From Halomonas sp. QHL1 (lineage in GTDB: Bacteria > Pseudomonadota > Gammaproteobacteria > Pseudomonadales > Halomonadaceae): a stretch of DNA of 64,000 nucleotides. The translations under genes were made by a program, and so were the position numbers. The first letter of the stretch is position 1; the number at the start of each line of letters is the position of its first letter. Of this stretch, positions 29,759 to 38,222 are shown one piece after another. The notes beneath the pieces are model-generated. The model saw only the letters and a program-made list of their open reading frames with translations. It had not been told where the DNA came from and did not search any database. Where the stretch lies: assembly GCF_001882345.1 (NCBI RefSeq), contig NZ_MINL01000001.1, positions 3,605,852-3,669,851 on the forward strand. The letters run 5' to 3'.

Positions 29759-30646
29759 TTAGCCTTCCTGGGGCGCGTTTGGGTCTTCTTCTTTCTTGCG
29801 CGGATCCTCGCTGTTTTCATCTAACCAGGTGCCGCAGCGCAGGCAGTAATTGGCACGCTTCTCATGGCGATCGTGTCCGCAGCCAGGGCAGGCTTCCTCT
29901 GAGTAGCGGTCCTCGCGTATCGAGCGAATTACCTGTGCAGAGAATACCCCGGTAGGCACAGCGATAATGGAGTAACCCAGCAGCATCAGGATCATGGTGA
30001 TCGCTTTACCCAACGCAGTAGCGGGGACGATGTCGCCGTAGCCTACGGTGGTCATACTAACGATGGCCCAGTACATCGACATGGGAATACTGGTAAAGCC
30101 CGCTTCCGGTGACTCAATGGTATACATCAACGCCGCGAACAGCGTGACCACCATGAAAATGGCAGAGAAAAATAGCAGTATTTGACGCAGGCTGCGTTTT
30201 AACGCGTCGAGTAGCAGACTGGCTTCGCCGACAAACTCCATCAGGCGCAAAATACGGAAAATACGCAGCACTCGCAGCAAGCGAACAATCACCAGCCCAT
30301 GAGCGCCAGGGACCAGTAGCACTAGCCAAGTGGGCAACACGGCAATCAAGTCGACGATCCCGTAAAAGCTTCTTAAATAGAGAGTCGGCTTCTCCAGGCA
30401 GTAAATGCGCACTAGCAACTCTAAGCTGAACAGTATCGTTAATGCCCACTCGATGTAGAAGAAAATGGGGCCGTAGCGTTCGGCGTAAATCTCGATACTA
30501 CCCAACAGGATGACCGCGACGCTGATCAAAATAGCCACGATCAAGGCAATATCAAAGGCTTTAGCGCCCGGTGTGTCGGATTCGAAAATGATATGAAACA
30601 GTTGCGCGCGTAGGCCTTCCGCGCCAGGGGTTAAGTTTAAATTCAT
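29759..30646 (-). CDS. Voltage-gated-type potassium channel with C-terminal zinc ribbon
   Basis: This 295-residue protein has six membrane segments (S1-S6). The S4-like segment has regularly spaced arginines (VIVRLLRVLRIFRILRLMEF), and the pore helix and filter read MTTVGYGDIVP. After S6 a short cytoplasmic tail carries two CxxC pairs (Cys253/256 and Cys268/271: CPGCGHDRHEKRANYCLRCG), a rubredoxin- or zinc-ribbon-like knuckle, then an acidic disordered end. It belongs to the bacterial Kv-like ion transport family. The ribbon could regulate assembly or gating by metal, which is inference. A G/C-rich inverted repeat overlaps its stop codon and may terminate transcription. Confidence 0.88.
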   Translation of the reverse strand: MNLNLTPGAEGLRAQLFHIIFESDTPGAKAFDIALIVAILISVAVILLGSIEIYAERYGPIFFYIEWALTILFSLELLVRIYCLEKPTLYLRSFYGIVDLIAVLPTWLVLLVPGAHGLVIVRLLRVLRIFRILRLMEFVGEASLLLDALKRSLRQILLFFSAIFMVVTLFAALMYTIESPEAGFTSIPMSMYWAIVSMTTVGYGDIVPATALGKAITMILMLLGYSIIAVPTGVFSAQVIRSIREDRYSEEACPGCGHDRHEKRANYCLRCGTWLDENSEDPRKKEEDPNAPQEG

Positions 30647-30697
30647 TGCATCATCCTGAAGTGGGCCTCAATACTGTCCTGGAATAGCGTTAAGACG

Positions 30698-31597
30698 CTA
30701 GCGTAGCGCGGTTTGGTACGCCAAGCGATGCGCGAGTGCCAACGCAGCTTGACCATAGGCCGTATTGGGCTGGCCGTTCTTATCGATTGCGCCGGGAAGC
30801 ACCTGGGCATAGCGGCGAGCGGTGGTATCCAGTTCGGGGTGACCGGCGAGGGTGGCCAACGCCTGCTGGGCATCGCTTAGAAAGCTGGCTTGTTGGCTGT
30901 CGTGGTAGGCATCCAGCGCCAGTGTGGCACGGTGCAGCCACTCCGCCGGGGAGTGCGCTTCGGTTAGCGGCCAGTGTTGGGTGCTAAGCGCGTTGCCCCG
31001 GGACGCCTTGCTACTGTCCGAGGGCCGCAGCGGTACCAGCTCGGCAAGAGTTAATGCTAGCGCCCACAGTGCTTCCGGCTCGCCGCCTTTTAATTCCAGC
31101 TCGGCTTCACGAATTGGCGTGCGGTAGCCACCGCTAATAATTTCGCCCTCATCCAAAACCAGCTCGATATGACTCTCCTGGCCTTGTACGCCCTCCTTTA
31201 GCTGCCAGCTACGCCGCGTGAAATCGGTGCTAAGCTGCGGGGCGAGGGCGTCTAGTACACCGCTTAGCTCACCTTGAAAAGGGGGGAGCTTGGCGATGGA
31301 GGCGAGGTCCAACTCCGGACCGGAAACCTGCCATTCCCACTCTTCTCGTTGCGAGAGCCCGCCACCGCCCTGACCTGCGGTTTTCACCGTTTGCAGCACT
31401 TGGCCGTCTACCTGGCGTAGGCGCAGCGCAATGCGTGCCTTGGCCAGATCACCCTGGGGGGTATCAAAATAGGTGTTGGTCAGCGTTTGCTTACGCGGGG
31501 GGTGTGAAGCGAGATGCGGGTGTTGAGTAAGCGCCGCAGGCCCTGAAGGAGCAAGGGCCAGTTTAAGTTCCACTTCCATGGGGATTAGACTTTTCAT
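30698..31597 (-). CDS. CYTH domain protein (inorganic triphosphatase, YgiF-like)
   Basis: This 299-residue protein has an N-terminal CYTH triphosphate tunnel domain (about 1-200). The diagnostic ExExK is MEVELKLAL, followed by YFDTP, RIALRLRQ, TVKT, EREEWEW-like QREEWEWQV, LVLDEGEI and EAELELK. The family hydrolyses inorganic triphosphate or thiamine triphosphate. The C-terminal 90 residues are helical and shorter than the CHAD domain of E. coli YgiF (433 residues), so it is a shortened form. ATG 31597 is chosen because GAGGTGG precedes it; a GTG four codons upstream overlaps that site. Confidence 0.82.
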   Translation of the reverse strand: MKSLIPMEVELKLALAPSGPAALTQHPHLASHPPRKQTLTNTYFDTPQGDLAKARIALRLRQVDGQVLQTVKTAGQGGGGLSQREEWEWQVSGPELDLASIAKLPPFQGELSGVLDALAPQLSTDFTRRSWQLKEGVQGQESHIELVLDEGEIISGGYRTPIREAELELKGGEPEALWALALTLAELVPLRPSDSSKASRGNALSTQHWPLTEAHSPAEWLHRATLALDAYHDSQQASFLSDAQQALATLAGHPELDTTARRYAQVLPGAIDKNGQPNTAYGQAALALAHRLAYQTALR

Positions 31598-31734
31598 GAC
31601 GCTAGCCACCTCGTTATCATGACATTTAGATGAATATTTGATTACATTTGTGAACTTTTCATGACGGCGGCGGGCGCACTCTTTATACTGGCGCCGCCAT
31701 TTCCCGGCTCCCCGAAAATAGGCTAAAAGGCATT

Positions 31735-32415
31735 ATGGTTACCTCCAACCCTTTTTCTTCGATGTTTGGCCGCTCGCCATTCCAGCCGCTATTGGCCCAT
31801 ATCGTCAAGGCGAATGAGTGCGCCGATCAGCTGCTGCCGTTCTTTGAAGCAACCCTTGCCAATGACTGGGACAAAGCGGCTGAACTGCGCGAAAACGTCA
31901 CCCGTTTAGAGCATGACGCCGATACGCTGAAAACAGAGCTGCGGCTGAACCTGCCCAACACCATGTTCCTACCGGTATCGCGTTCTGATCTGCTCGACCT
32001 GATCAGTGTGCAGGACAAAATCGCCAATAAGGTGCGCGACATTACCGGCATTATGCTGGGGCGTAAAATGCGCGTGCCGGACGAGTTGGCGGAGCCAATG
32101 CGTGATTACATCCTCACCAGCGTTGCTTGTGTTGCCCAGGCGCGTCAGGCACTGGAAGAGCTCAAGGATCTGCTCGAATCCGGCTTTGGAAAAAACGTCT
32201 CCGATGTCATGCAGAAGATGATCCGTGAACTGCACACCCTCGAGCACCAAGCTGACGATCAGCAGGTGACGATCCGTCGCCAGCTATTCGCGCTTGAGAG
32301 CCAACTGCCCCCGGTGGATGTGATCTTTCTCTACAAGATCATTGACTGGGTTGGTGAGCTATCTGACCGCGCCGAGCGTGTGGGTAGCCGCTTACAGATC
32401 CTGACAGCCCGCTAA
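31735..32415 (+). CDS. DUF47 (PhoU-like) phosphate transport regulator
   Basis: This 226-residue all-helical protein of the DUF47/YkaA family is distantly related to PhoU. Features include NPFSSMFGRSPF at the start, a helix with LRENVTRLEHDADTLK, SRSDLLDLISVQDKIANKVRDI and the C-terminal IDWVGELSDRAERVGSRLQ. Members are paired with PitA-type phosphate permeases and modulate them. Here pit follows after 10 bases. A TTTATACT -10-like element lies about 50 bases upstream of the ATG. Confidence 0.92.
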   Translation: MVTSNPFSSMFGRSPFQPLLAHIVKANECADQLLPFFEATLANDWDKAAELRENVTRLEHDADTLKTELRLNLPNTMFLPVSRSDLLDLISVQDKIANKVRDITGIMLGRKMRVPDELAEPMRDYILTSVACVAQARQALEELKDLLESGFGKNVSDVMQKMIRELHTLEHQADDQQVTIRRQLFALESQLPPVDVIFLYKIIDWVGELSDRAERVGSRLQILTAR

Positions 32416-32425
32416 GGGGAACTTC

Positions 32426-33694
32426 ATGCAGATTATTGCCCAGCACGGTGAAATCTTCATTATTCTGGCCTGCTTATTCGGCTTTTTTATGGCCTGGGGC
32501 GTTGGTGCTAATGATGTAGCCAATGCTATGGGGACCTCGGTGGGGTCAAAAGCGATCACCATCAAACAAGCGATCATAATCGCCGTTGTTTTTGAATTTC
32601 TCGGCGCTTGGCTTGCCGGTGGCGAAGTTACCAACACGATCCGTAAAGGGATTATCGACCCTGAGTTGTTGCAGGACGACCCGCAACTGCTGGTATATGG
32701 CATGTTGGCAGCGCTGCTGGCTGCTGGTACATGGCTGCTGGTAGCGTCTATGAAAGGCTGGCCAGTTTCCACTACTCACTCGATTGTCGGCGCGATTGTC
32801 GGCTTCGCGGTCGCTGGACTAGGCCCCGCAATGGTCGACTGGGGTGCGGTGGGCACGATTGCCGCTAGCTGGGTAGTTTCTCCCTTATTGGCGGGTACGA
32901 TCGGTTTTGTGCTGTTTAAATCGGTGCATCATTTGATTTTTGAAGATGCTAACCCATTTTCTGCCGCTAAACGCTACGTACCGGGCTATGTGTTTCTGGT
33001 GGGCTTTATCGTTTCGATGGTGACGCTGACCAAAGGGTTGACCCATGTGGGTCTTGAGTTGACCTTTAATCAAAGCCTGCTGCTATCGATTTTGCTGGGG
33101 CTGGTGATTATGGGAATCGGCTTGATTATGCAGCGTCGTATCAAGTTCGAGCACAACGTGAACGATCACTTTGGCTATGCCAATGTTGAGCGGGTGTTTG
33201 GCGTGCTGATGATCTTTACCGCCTGTGCCATGGCGTTTGCCCACGGCTCTAACGATGTAGCGAATGCGGTTGGCCCTCTGGCGGCAGTGATTAGCGTGGT
33301 ACAAACCGGCGGTGAAATTGGCGGCTCTGCGCTGGTACCCTGGTGGGTGCTGGTACTCGGCGGCGGCGGCATTGTGGTAGGCCTTGTTACCTACGGCCAT
33401 AAAGTAATCGCCACGGTAGGTACGGGCATTACCGAGCTTACGCCCAGTCGCGGCTTTGCAGCTACGCTAGCGGCGGCCACTACGGTAGTGCTGGCTTCGG
33501 GAACCGGCCTGCCTATTTCCACGACCCATACGCTGGTGGGGGCTATTTTAGGCGTTGGTCTCGCGCGCGGGATGGCTGCACTCAACCTGCGGGTTATCGG
33601 CACTATCGCGATGTCGTGGCTAATCACCTTGCCAGCAGGCGCAGGCCTTGCGATCCTGTTCTTCTTTATGTTCAAAGGCATGTTCGGCTCATAA
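32426..33694 (+). CDS. pit: Inorganic phosphate transporter, Pit family
   Basis: This low-affinity phosphate permease is coupled to protons or sodium and probably moves metal-phosphate. It has 422 residues with ten or more hydrophobic segments in two homologous halves. Each half has the family signature: GANDVANAMGTSVGSKA at about 28-45 and GSNDVANAVGPLAAVI at about 272-288. The STTHSIVGAIVGFAV and STTHTLVGAILGVGL repeats are also present. It is cotranscribed with the DUF47 gene and ends before a long hairpin terminator. Confidence 0.94.
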   Translation: MQIIAQHGEIFIILACLFGFFMAWGVGANDVANAMGTSVGSKAITIKQAIIIAVVFEFLGAWLAGGEVTNTIRKGIIDPELLQDDPQLLVYGMLAALLAAGTWLLVASMKGWPVSTTHSIVGAIVGFAVAGLGPAMVDWGAVGTIAASWVVSPLLAGTIGFVLFKSVHHLIFEDANPFSAAKRYVPGYVFLVGFIVSMVTLTKGLTHVGLELTFNQSLLLSILLGLVIMGIGLIMQRRIKFEHNVNDHFGYANVERVFGVLMIFTACAMAFAHGSNDVANAVGPLAAVISVVQTGGEIGGSALVPWWVLVLGGGGIVVGLVTYGHKVIATVGTGITELTPSRGFAATLAAATTVVLASGTGLPISTTHTLVGAILGVGLARGMAALNLRVIGTIAMSWLITLPAGAGLAILFFFMFKGMFGS

Positions 33695-33758
33695 ATAAGC
33701 TAGCAACCAAGCAGTACGCCAACGCTCGAACGCATTAAGAACGACCCAAGCGATAAAA

Positions 33759-33828
33759 TAACAGCGGCATCTTCATGTTTATCTGCATTAGATTGAGCAG
33801 ATTTGCATTAGAAGGTGCCGCTGTTTTT
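33759..33828 (+). terminator. Long-loop intrinsic terminator after pit
   Basis: AACAGCGGCA pairs with TGCCGCTGTT and is followed by TTT. The 46-base loop contains its own stem (TCTGC/GCAGA). It lies about 65 bases after the pit stop and 45 bases before argA. Confidence 0.7.
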
Positions 33829-33871
33829 GGTGCTCTGGTAAAGTAACCGGATTGGATACGATAAACGTCTG

Positions 33872-35218
33872 ATGTTTCTTTCACCTGCTGCCGGAGAGCG
33901 GCCCTTGGATACGCGCTTCCCCTTTGTTGATTGGTTTCGTAATGCCTCCCCCTACATTAATGCTCACCGGGGGCGAACCTTTGTCATCTTAATTGAAGGC
34001 GAAGCCATGGCGTCTGGCCGCGGGGAACAGTTGATTCAGGATTTAGCCCTGCTGCATACGTTGGGTGTTCGCCTGGTGGTGGTCTTTGGCATTCGCCCCC
34101 AGGTGCATGAAGCGCTGACTTCTGCTGGCGTTGAACCTAAACGAGTCGATGGCCGTTGGGTGGCCGACCGCGCCGTGATGGCCCATGTAGAGCAGGTGGC
34201 CGCCCACCAGCGGCTGTGGCTGGAAGCGCGGCTCTCCCTTGGCCTGCCCAGCACGCCGTTGCATGGTGTAGAGCTAAGCGTGATCTCTGGCAATCTCGTC
34301 ACCGCCAAGCCGCTGGGCGTGCGCGAAGGAGTTGATTTCGACCATAGCGGTGAAGTGCGCCGGGTACGCGCCAGCGCCATTGAAGGCCTGTTGGAGAAAG
34401 GCTCGCTAGTGTTGCTGCCACCGCTGGGCTTCTCCAGTACCGGCGAAGTGTTCGATCTGGATGCCTCTGAAGTCGCCCAGCACGCTGCCGTGGCGCTGAA
34501 AGCCGACAAGCTGATTCTGCTGGGTGAGTCGGAAGGGTTGGAAGATGAGCACGGTGCGCTGCTGCGCCAGCTCTCGCCAGCAGAAGCTGAGCCGCGTTTA
34601 AGCGCCGCAGTGCCAGGCAGTGAGTTAGCCCGCCACTTGCAGGCCGCCTGCACCGCGGCACGGGAAGGTGTAGCACGCACGCACCTGCTCTCCTGGCGCA
34701 ACCATGATGCCCTGCTGGGTGAGCTGTTCACCCGGGACGGCGTTGGCACCATGATTACCCAGCACCGCTACGAACAGCTGCGCCCAGCCACGCTCAACGA
34801 TGTAGCGGGCCTGCTGGAGCTGCTGGAACCGTTAGAGCGCCGGGGTATGCTGGTCGCGCGCTCCCGGGAGCGCCTGGAACACGAAATAGATGACTATATG
34901 GTGATCGAGCGCGACGGCATGGTGATAGGCTGCGCCGCGCTGCACGTATTCACCGATACTCGCATTGCCGAACTCGCCTGTGTGGCAGTTCACGACAGCT
35001 ACCGTGGCGGCGAGCGCGGTGAGCGCTTGGTAGAAGCCATGGAACGCCGTGCCCGCCAGCGCGGTTTAAATGAAATGTTCGTGTTGACGACCCACACCGC
35101 ACACTGGTTTGTCGAGCACGGCTTTCACACCGCCAGCTTGGAAGACCTACCTCCGCTGAAACGCGAAACCTACAACCACGCCCGTAAATCGAAGGTATTG
35201 GTCAAGCAATTGGGGTAA
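33872..35218 (+). CDS. argA: N-acetylglutamate synthase ArgA
   Basis: ArgA makes N-acetylglutamate from glutamate and acetyl-CoA, the first step of arginine synthesis, and is feedback inhibited by arginine. The protein has 448 residues. The N-terminal amino-acid-kinase-like domain (about 25-290) contains WFRNASPYINAHRGRTFVI and VVVFGIRPQVHEAL. The C-terminal GNAT domain (about 305-445) contains ELACVAVHDSYRGGERGERLVEAMERRAR and VLTTHTAHWFVEHGF. The N-terminus is slightly longer than in Pseudomonas ArgA (432), so an internal TTG near 33905 is possible. It is monocistronic between terminators. Confidence 0.94.
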   Translation: MFLSPAAGERPLDTRFPFVDWFRNASPYINAHRGRTFVILIEGEAMASGRGEQLIQDLALLHTLGVRLVVVFGIRPQVHEALTSAGVEPKRVDGRWVADRAVMAHVEQVAAHQRLWLEARLSLGLPSTPLHGVELSVISGNLVTAKPLGVREGVDFDHSGEVRRVRASAIEGLLEKGSLVLLPPLGFSSTGEVFDLDASEVAQHAAVALKADKLILLGESEGLEDEHGALLRQLSPAEAEPRLSAAVPGSELARHLQAACTAAREGVARTHLLSWRNHDALLGELFTRDGVGTMITQHRYEQLRPATLNDVAGLLELLEPLERRGMLVARSRERLEHEIDDYMVIERDGMVIGCAALHVFTDTRIAELACVAVHDSYRGGERGERLVEAMERRARQRGLNEMFVLTTHTAHWFVEHGFHTASLEDLPPLKRETYNHARKSKVLVKQLG

Positions 35219-35223
35219 TTCGC

Positions 35224-35790
35224 TTAGCTGGTTGAGCTAGGCACTAGCGAAAACAGCGACGGCTTTTTTTGCGCTTCTTGTTGAATAGCGTCGTCAATCG
35301 GTGTGTCATAGGTTTTGAGCAGATAGCCCAGCACCGAATAAAAACCCACCATGGCGATCAGGTCGATCACTGCCTTACGCCCGATCGCATCGGCAAGTTC
35401 TGCTTCCTGCTCCTTGCCCAGCATGCGCTCGTCGAATAACGCATCCACGGCGTTGACGATAAGACCGTCAATGCCTTCGGGAGTACCGCGAATAGCAGTG
35501 ATCCGGTGTTCGGAGAATCCCAGCGCGAGTGCACGACTAACATGATGGGCCCACTCGTAGGCTGAGCCCATACGAAGACCCGCGCGTAAAATCACCACTT
35601 CGGTCAGCTCCGGGCCTAACGCATTCTCCTTAACAACGTGTTGGCGCAAGGGCGCCCACGCTCTAAGCAAGGCCGGGTGATGGGCCATGGTGCGATAAAC
35701 GTTGAGTGCGCCAGCAAAGCTCTCGCGTAAATCAGTGATCTCCTCAGGCCAATCGGCGTCGGAAATAGGCGGGCAGGGAGAAGAGGGCAT
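35224..35790 (-). CDS. Carboxymuconolactone decarboxylase-like (AhpD fold) protein
   Basis: This 188-residue helical protein has the CMD core: LRQHVVKENALGPELTEVVILRAGLRMGSAYEWAHHVSRALALGFS. The Glu and His of YEWAHHV are kept, but the CxxC of AhpD peroxidases is absent, so thiol-peroxidase activity is unlikely. The following YDLTE-equivalent helix (IGRKAVIDLIAMVGFYSVLGYLL) matches gamma-carboxymuconolactone decarboxylase-like proteins of unknown substrate. It lies just upstream of a minus-strand aminotransferase, and the two could form a catabolic unit. Confidence 0.8.
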   Translation of the reverse strand: MPSSPCPPISDADWPEEITDLRESFAGALNVYRTMAHHPALLRAWAPLRQHVVKENALGPELTEVVILRAGLRMGSAYEWAHHVSRALALGFSEHRITAIRGTPEGIDGLIVNAVDALFDERMLGKEQEAELADAIGRKAVIDLIAMVGFYSVLGYLLKTYDTPIDDAIQQEAQKKPSLFSLVPSSTS

Positions 35791-35826
35791 AGGTGGTCTC
35801 CTTTCAAATCATTGTTGAGTGTGTCA

Positions 35827-37152
35827 TCACTCTGCGATGGCAGCGTCTACGGCTTCGGCAATACGCTCAATGATCAAATCGACTTCGCCAGGCTCAATGA
35901 TATAGGGCGGTGCCAGCAAGATATGGTCACCGTTAATACCATCAATAGTGCCGCCCATCGGGTAGCTGATCAGGCCACGCGCCATGGCCTGCCGCTTGAT
36001 CTTGGCGTAAATCTTTCTAGTCGGATCGAAAGGTGTTTTGCTTTCCCTGTCCGCGACAATCTCGATACCGCGAAACAACCCCCTGCCACGAATATCGCCC
36101 ACATGGGGCGATGCGCCGAGCGCCGCTTCAAGGCCGCTTTGCAGTCTTTTCCCCATGGCATTAACGTTCGCCAGTGTCTCCGGCCGTGCAATGATCTCAA
36201 CCACTTTGTTAGCGGCCGCGGCGGCCACAGGGTGGCCCAAATAGGTATGTCCATGCTGAAACAGCCCAGACCCATTGGCAAAACTGGCGTAGATGTTGGC
36301 CGACAGCATCACCGCGCCAATAGGCTGATAGCCGCCACCCAAACCCTTGGCGATCGTAACGATATCCGGCGTTACCCCATCTTGTTCGCAGGCGAAGACG
36401 GTGCCGGTTCTTCCCATGCCGCACATCACTTCGTCCAGAATCAGCAGTACGCCGTACTTATCGCAAATAGCCCGAACGCGTTTGAAGTAATCCGCCTCAG
36501 AGGCAACTGCCCCTAAGGTGGCGCCGACGACGGGCTCGGCAACGAAGGCCATGACTTCTTCAGGGCCAAGTTCCAGAATCTTTGCCTCAAGCTCCTCGGC
36601 AAGCCGTGCAGCATAGGCCTCAGGCGTCTCATCGGTGGCCTTGTCGCGATACGCATAGCAGGGCGATACGTGGTGGGTTTCGGGCAGGATGGGCTGAAAC
36701 TGCTGGCGCCGCATGGCATTGCCACCGGTTGCCAACGCGCCAATGGTATTGCCGTGGTAGCTCTGGCGTCTGGCGATGATATGTCGCCGCTGGGGCTGAT
36801 TAATCTCGACAAAGTACTGCCGGGCCATTTTCAGCGCCGCTTCAACGGCTTCTGAACCACCCGACACCAAGTAGACGTAATCCAGCCCCGCAGGGGCTAA
36901 ATCCACGAGCTTTTCGGCAAGCGCTTCGGCGGCATCGGTAGTGAAAAATGAGGTGTGGGCGTAACAGAGGCTATCGATCTGCGAGCGCATGGCGGCCAGC
37001 ACTTCCGGGTGGGCGTGCCCTACGCTGGTGACCGCAGCGCCACCCGACCCATCCAGATAGCGACGCCCGGTGGTATCCGTGATATAGACGCCCTGTGCCG
37101 ACGCCGCATGAGGTAACTGCGCGCCGATACCGCGGTGAAGAATACGCGTCAT
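35827..37152 (-). CDS. Class III PLP-dependent aminotransferase
   Basis: This 441-residue omega-aminotransferase has PLP-binding Lys269 in TIAKGLGGGYQPIGA, Asp240 in LILDEVMCGMGRTG, and the phosphate-binding SGGSEAVEAALKMAR. SYHGNTIGAL, AEPVVGATLG and HTYLGHPVAAAAA are characteristic of the class. The substrate cannot be read from sequence; beta-alanine-, diamine- or taurine-type amines are all possible. It is divergent from an RpiR regulator, which probably controls it. AGGATAAGAGG lies ahead of the start. Confidence 0.88.
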   Translation of the reverse strand: MTRILHRGIGAQLPHAASAQGVYITDTTGRRYLDGSGGAAVTSVGHAHPEVLAAMRSQIDSLCYAHTSFFTTDAAEALAEKLVDLAPAGLDYVYLVSGGSEAVEAALKMARQYFVEINQPQRRHIIARRQSYHGNTIGALATGGNAMRRQQFQPILPETHHVSPCYAYRDKATDETPEAYAARLAEELEAKILELGPEEVMAFVAEPVVGATLGAVASEADYFKRVRAICDKYGVLLILDEVMCGMGRTGTVFACEQDGVTPDIVTIAKGLGGGYQPIGAVMLSANIYASFANGSGLFQHGHTYLGHPVAAAAANKVVEIIARPETLANVNAMGKRLQSGLEAALGASPHVGDIRGRGLFRGIEIVADRESKTPFDPTRKIYAKIKRQAMARGLISYPMGGTIDGINGDHILLAPPYIIEPGEVDLIIERIAEAVDAAIAE

Positions 37153-37223
37153 AGCCTCTTATCCTCATTATTAAACGGTGAGCCATTCATATGACAATGA
37201 GATTGGCACACTCATAAAGATGT

Positions 37224-37252
37224 TTGCAACAAATAAATCATTTAAATATAGT
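37224..37252 (+). promoter_or_regulatory. Sigma-70 promoter for the RpiR regulator
   Basis: TTGCAA, a 17-base spacer, then TATAGT in an AT-rich block. It lies 39 bases before ATG 37292, which also supports that start against in-frame starts upstream, since those would begin before or inside the promoter. Confidence 0.6.
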
Positions 37253-37291
37253 GTGAAACATATAGATCATTTCTTCACCGAGCCAACCACT

Positions 37292-38179
37292 ATGCAGCCA
37301 AGCGATTCGCTAAGAGAGCAGATTATTGCCCAGTACGATGCCATGTCTGCGCAGCTGCAACAGGCCGCTCGCTACGTGCTTGAGCATCCGGAGGAAGTGG
37401 CGCTGGTGTCCATGCGCGAGGTGGCGCGCCTAGCGGGTGTGCAACCCGCCACCATGACACGGCTTGCCAAGTTCTTGGGATTGCCAGGCTACGACGAACT
37501 TCGGGCGCAGCATGCGGCGGCGTTACGTCAGGGGAGCGATGGCTTTGCCGCCAAGGTTCGCCAGCGGGTAGATGAAGGTAGTGAAAGGGGAGTAAGCGAT
37601 ACCGCCTCGCACATGCTTCAAGGGCTGAGTGCCCAGCTTGCGAAGCTCTGTGAGCCCGATTCGCTGCGGCGACTGGAAGCCACCGCCACCAGGCTAAGGT
37701 CAGCGAGAAAGGTGTACGTGCTGGGGTTACGTTCCAGCCATGCCGTTGCCTGGCACTTCCATTATGTGATGACCCTACTGGGCGAGCGTTCGGTTCACCT
37801 GGATGGGCCTGGAGGAACCGGCGGAGACGCGTTAATTCGCGCTACCCCTGAGGATGTCATGCTCGTTATCTCCATCAAGCCTTATGCAACAGGAACGCTG
37901 GAACTTGCCCAGCTGGCAAAAGATAAGGGGGTAGGCATTGTTTCTATTACTGATAGTGAAGTGTCGCCACTGGTAGCGCTGTCAGAGCAGACTTTTTTTT
38001 GCCCCACGGAAAGCGATAGCTTTTTCCATACGCTAACCCCGGCATTAGCCGTCTCCGAAGTGTTGTGCAGCTTATTGGCGGAATTCGACCGGTCCAAGAC
38101 GTTAGAAGCCTTACAGCAAGCGGATGAACACCTCTCACATCTCAATACCTATTCGACGGCTATCCCTCGGCGGGATTGA
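37292..38179 (+). CDS. RpiR/MurR-family transcriptional regulator
   Basis: This 295-residue protein has an N-terminal RpiR helix-turn-helix domain (about 1-80: SLREQIIAQYDAMSAQLQQAARYVLEHPEEVALVSMREVARLAGVQPATMTRLAKFLG). A SIS sugar-phosphate-type domain covers about 125-260 (KVYVLGLRSSHAVAWHFHY, DVMLVISIKPYATGTLELAQLAKDKG). The preceding in-frame 38 codons are AT-rich and contain the promoter, so ATG 37292 is taken as the start. It is divergent from the aminotransferase and probably regulates it. Confidence 0.87.
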   Translation: MQPSDSLREQIIAQYDAMSAQLQQAARYVLEHPEEVALVSMREVARLAGVQPATMTRLAKFLGLPGYDELRAQHAAALRQGSDGFAAKVRQRVDEGSERGVSDTASHMLQGLSAQLAKLCEPDSLRRLEATATRLRSARKVYVLGLRSSHAVAWHFHYVMTLLGERSVHLDGPGGTGGDALIRATPEDVMLVISIKPYATGTLELAQLAKDKGVGIVSITDSEVSPLVALSEQTFFCPTESDSFFHTLTPALAVSEVLCSLLAEFDRSKTLEALQQADEHLSHLNTYSTAIPRRD

Positions 38180-38222
38180 GAAGCGAGGCCAGTCAGTCAT
38201 ATTGATCTGAGTAGATCATTAC

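Noticed and set aside
31621..31734. Pho box upstream of the DUF47-pit pair
   Set aside because: Segments resembling TTACATT and CTTTTCAT are present, but the 7-4-7 direct repeat of a Pho box does not fit well enough to report.
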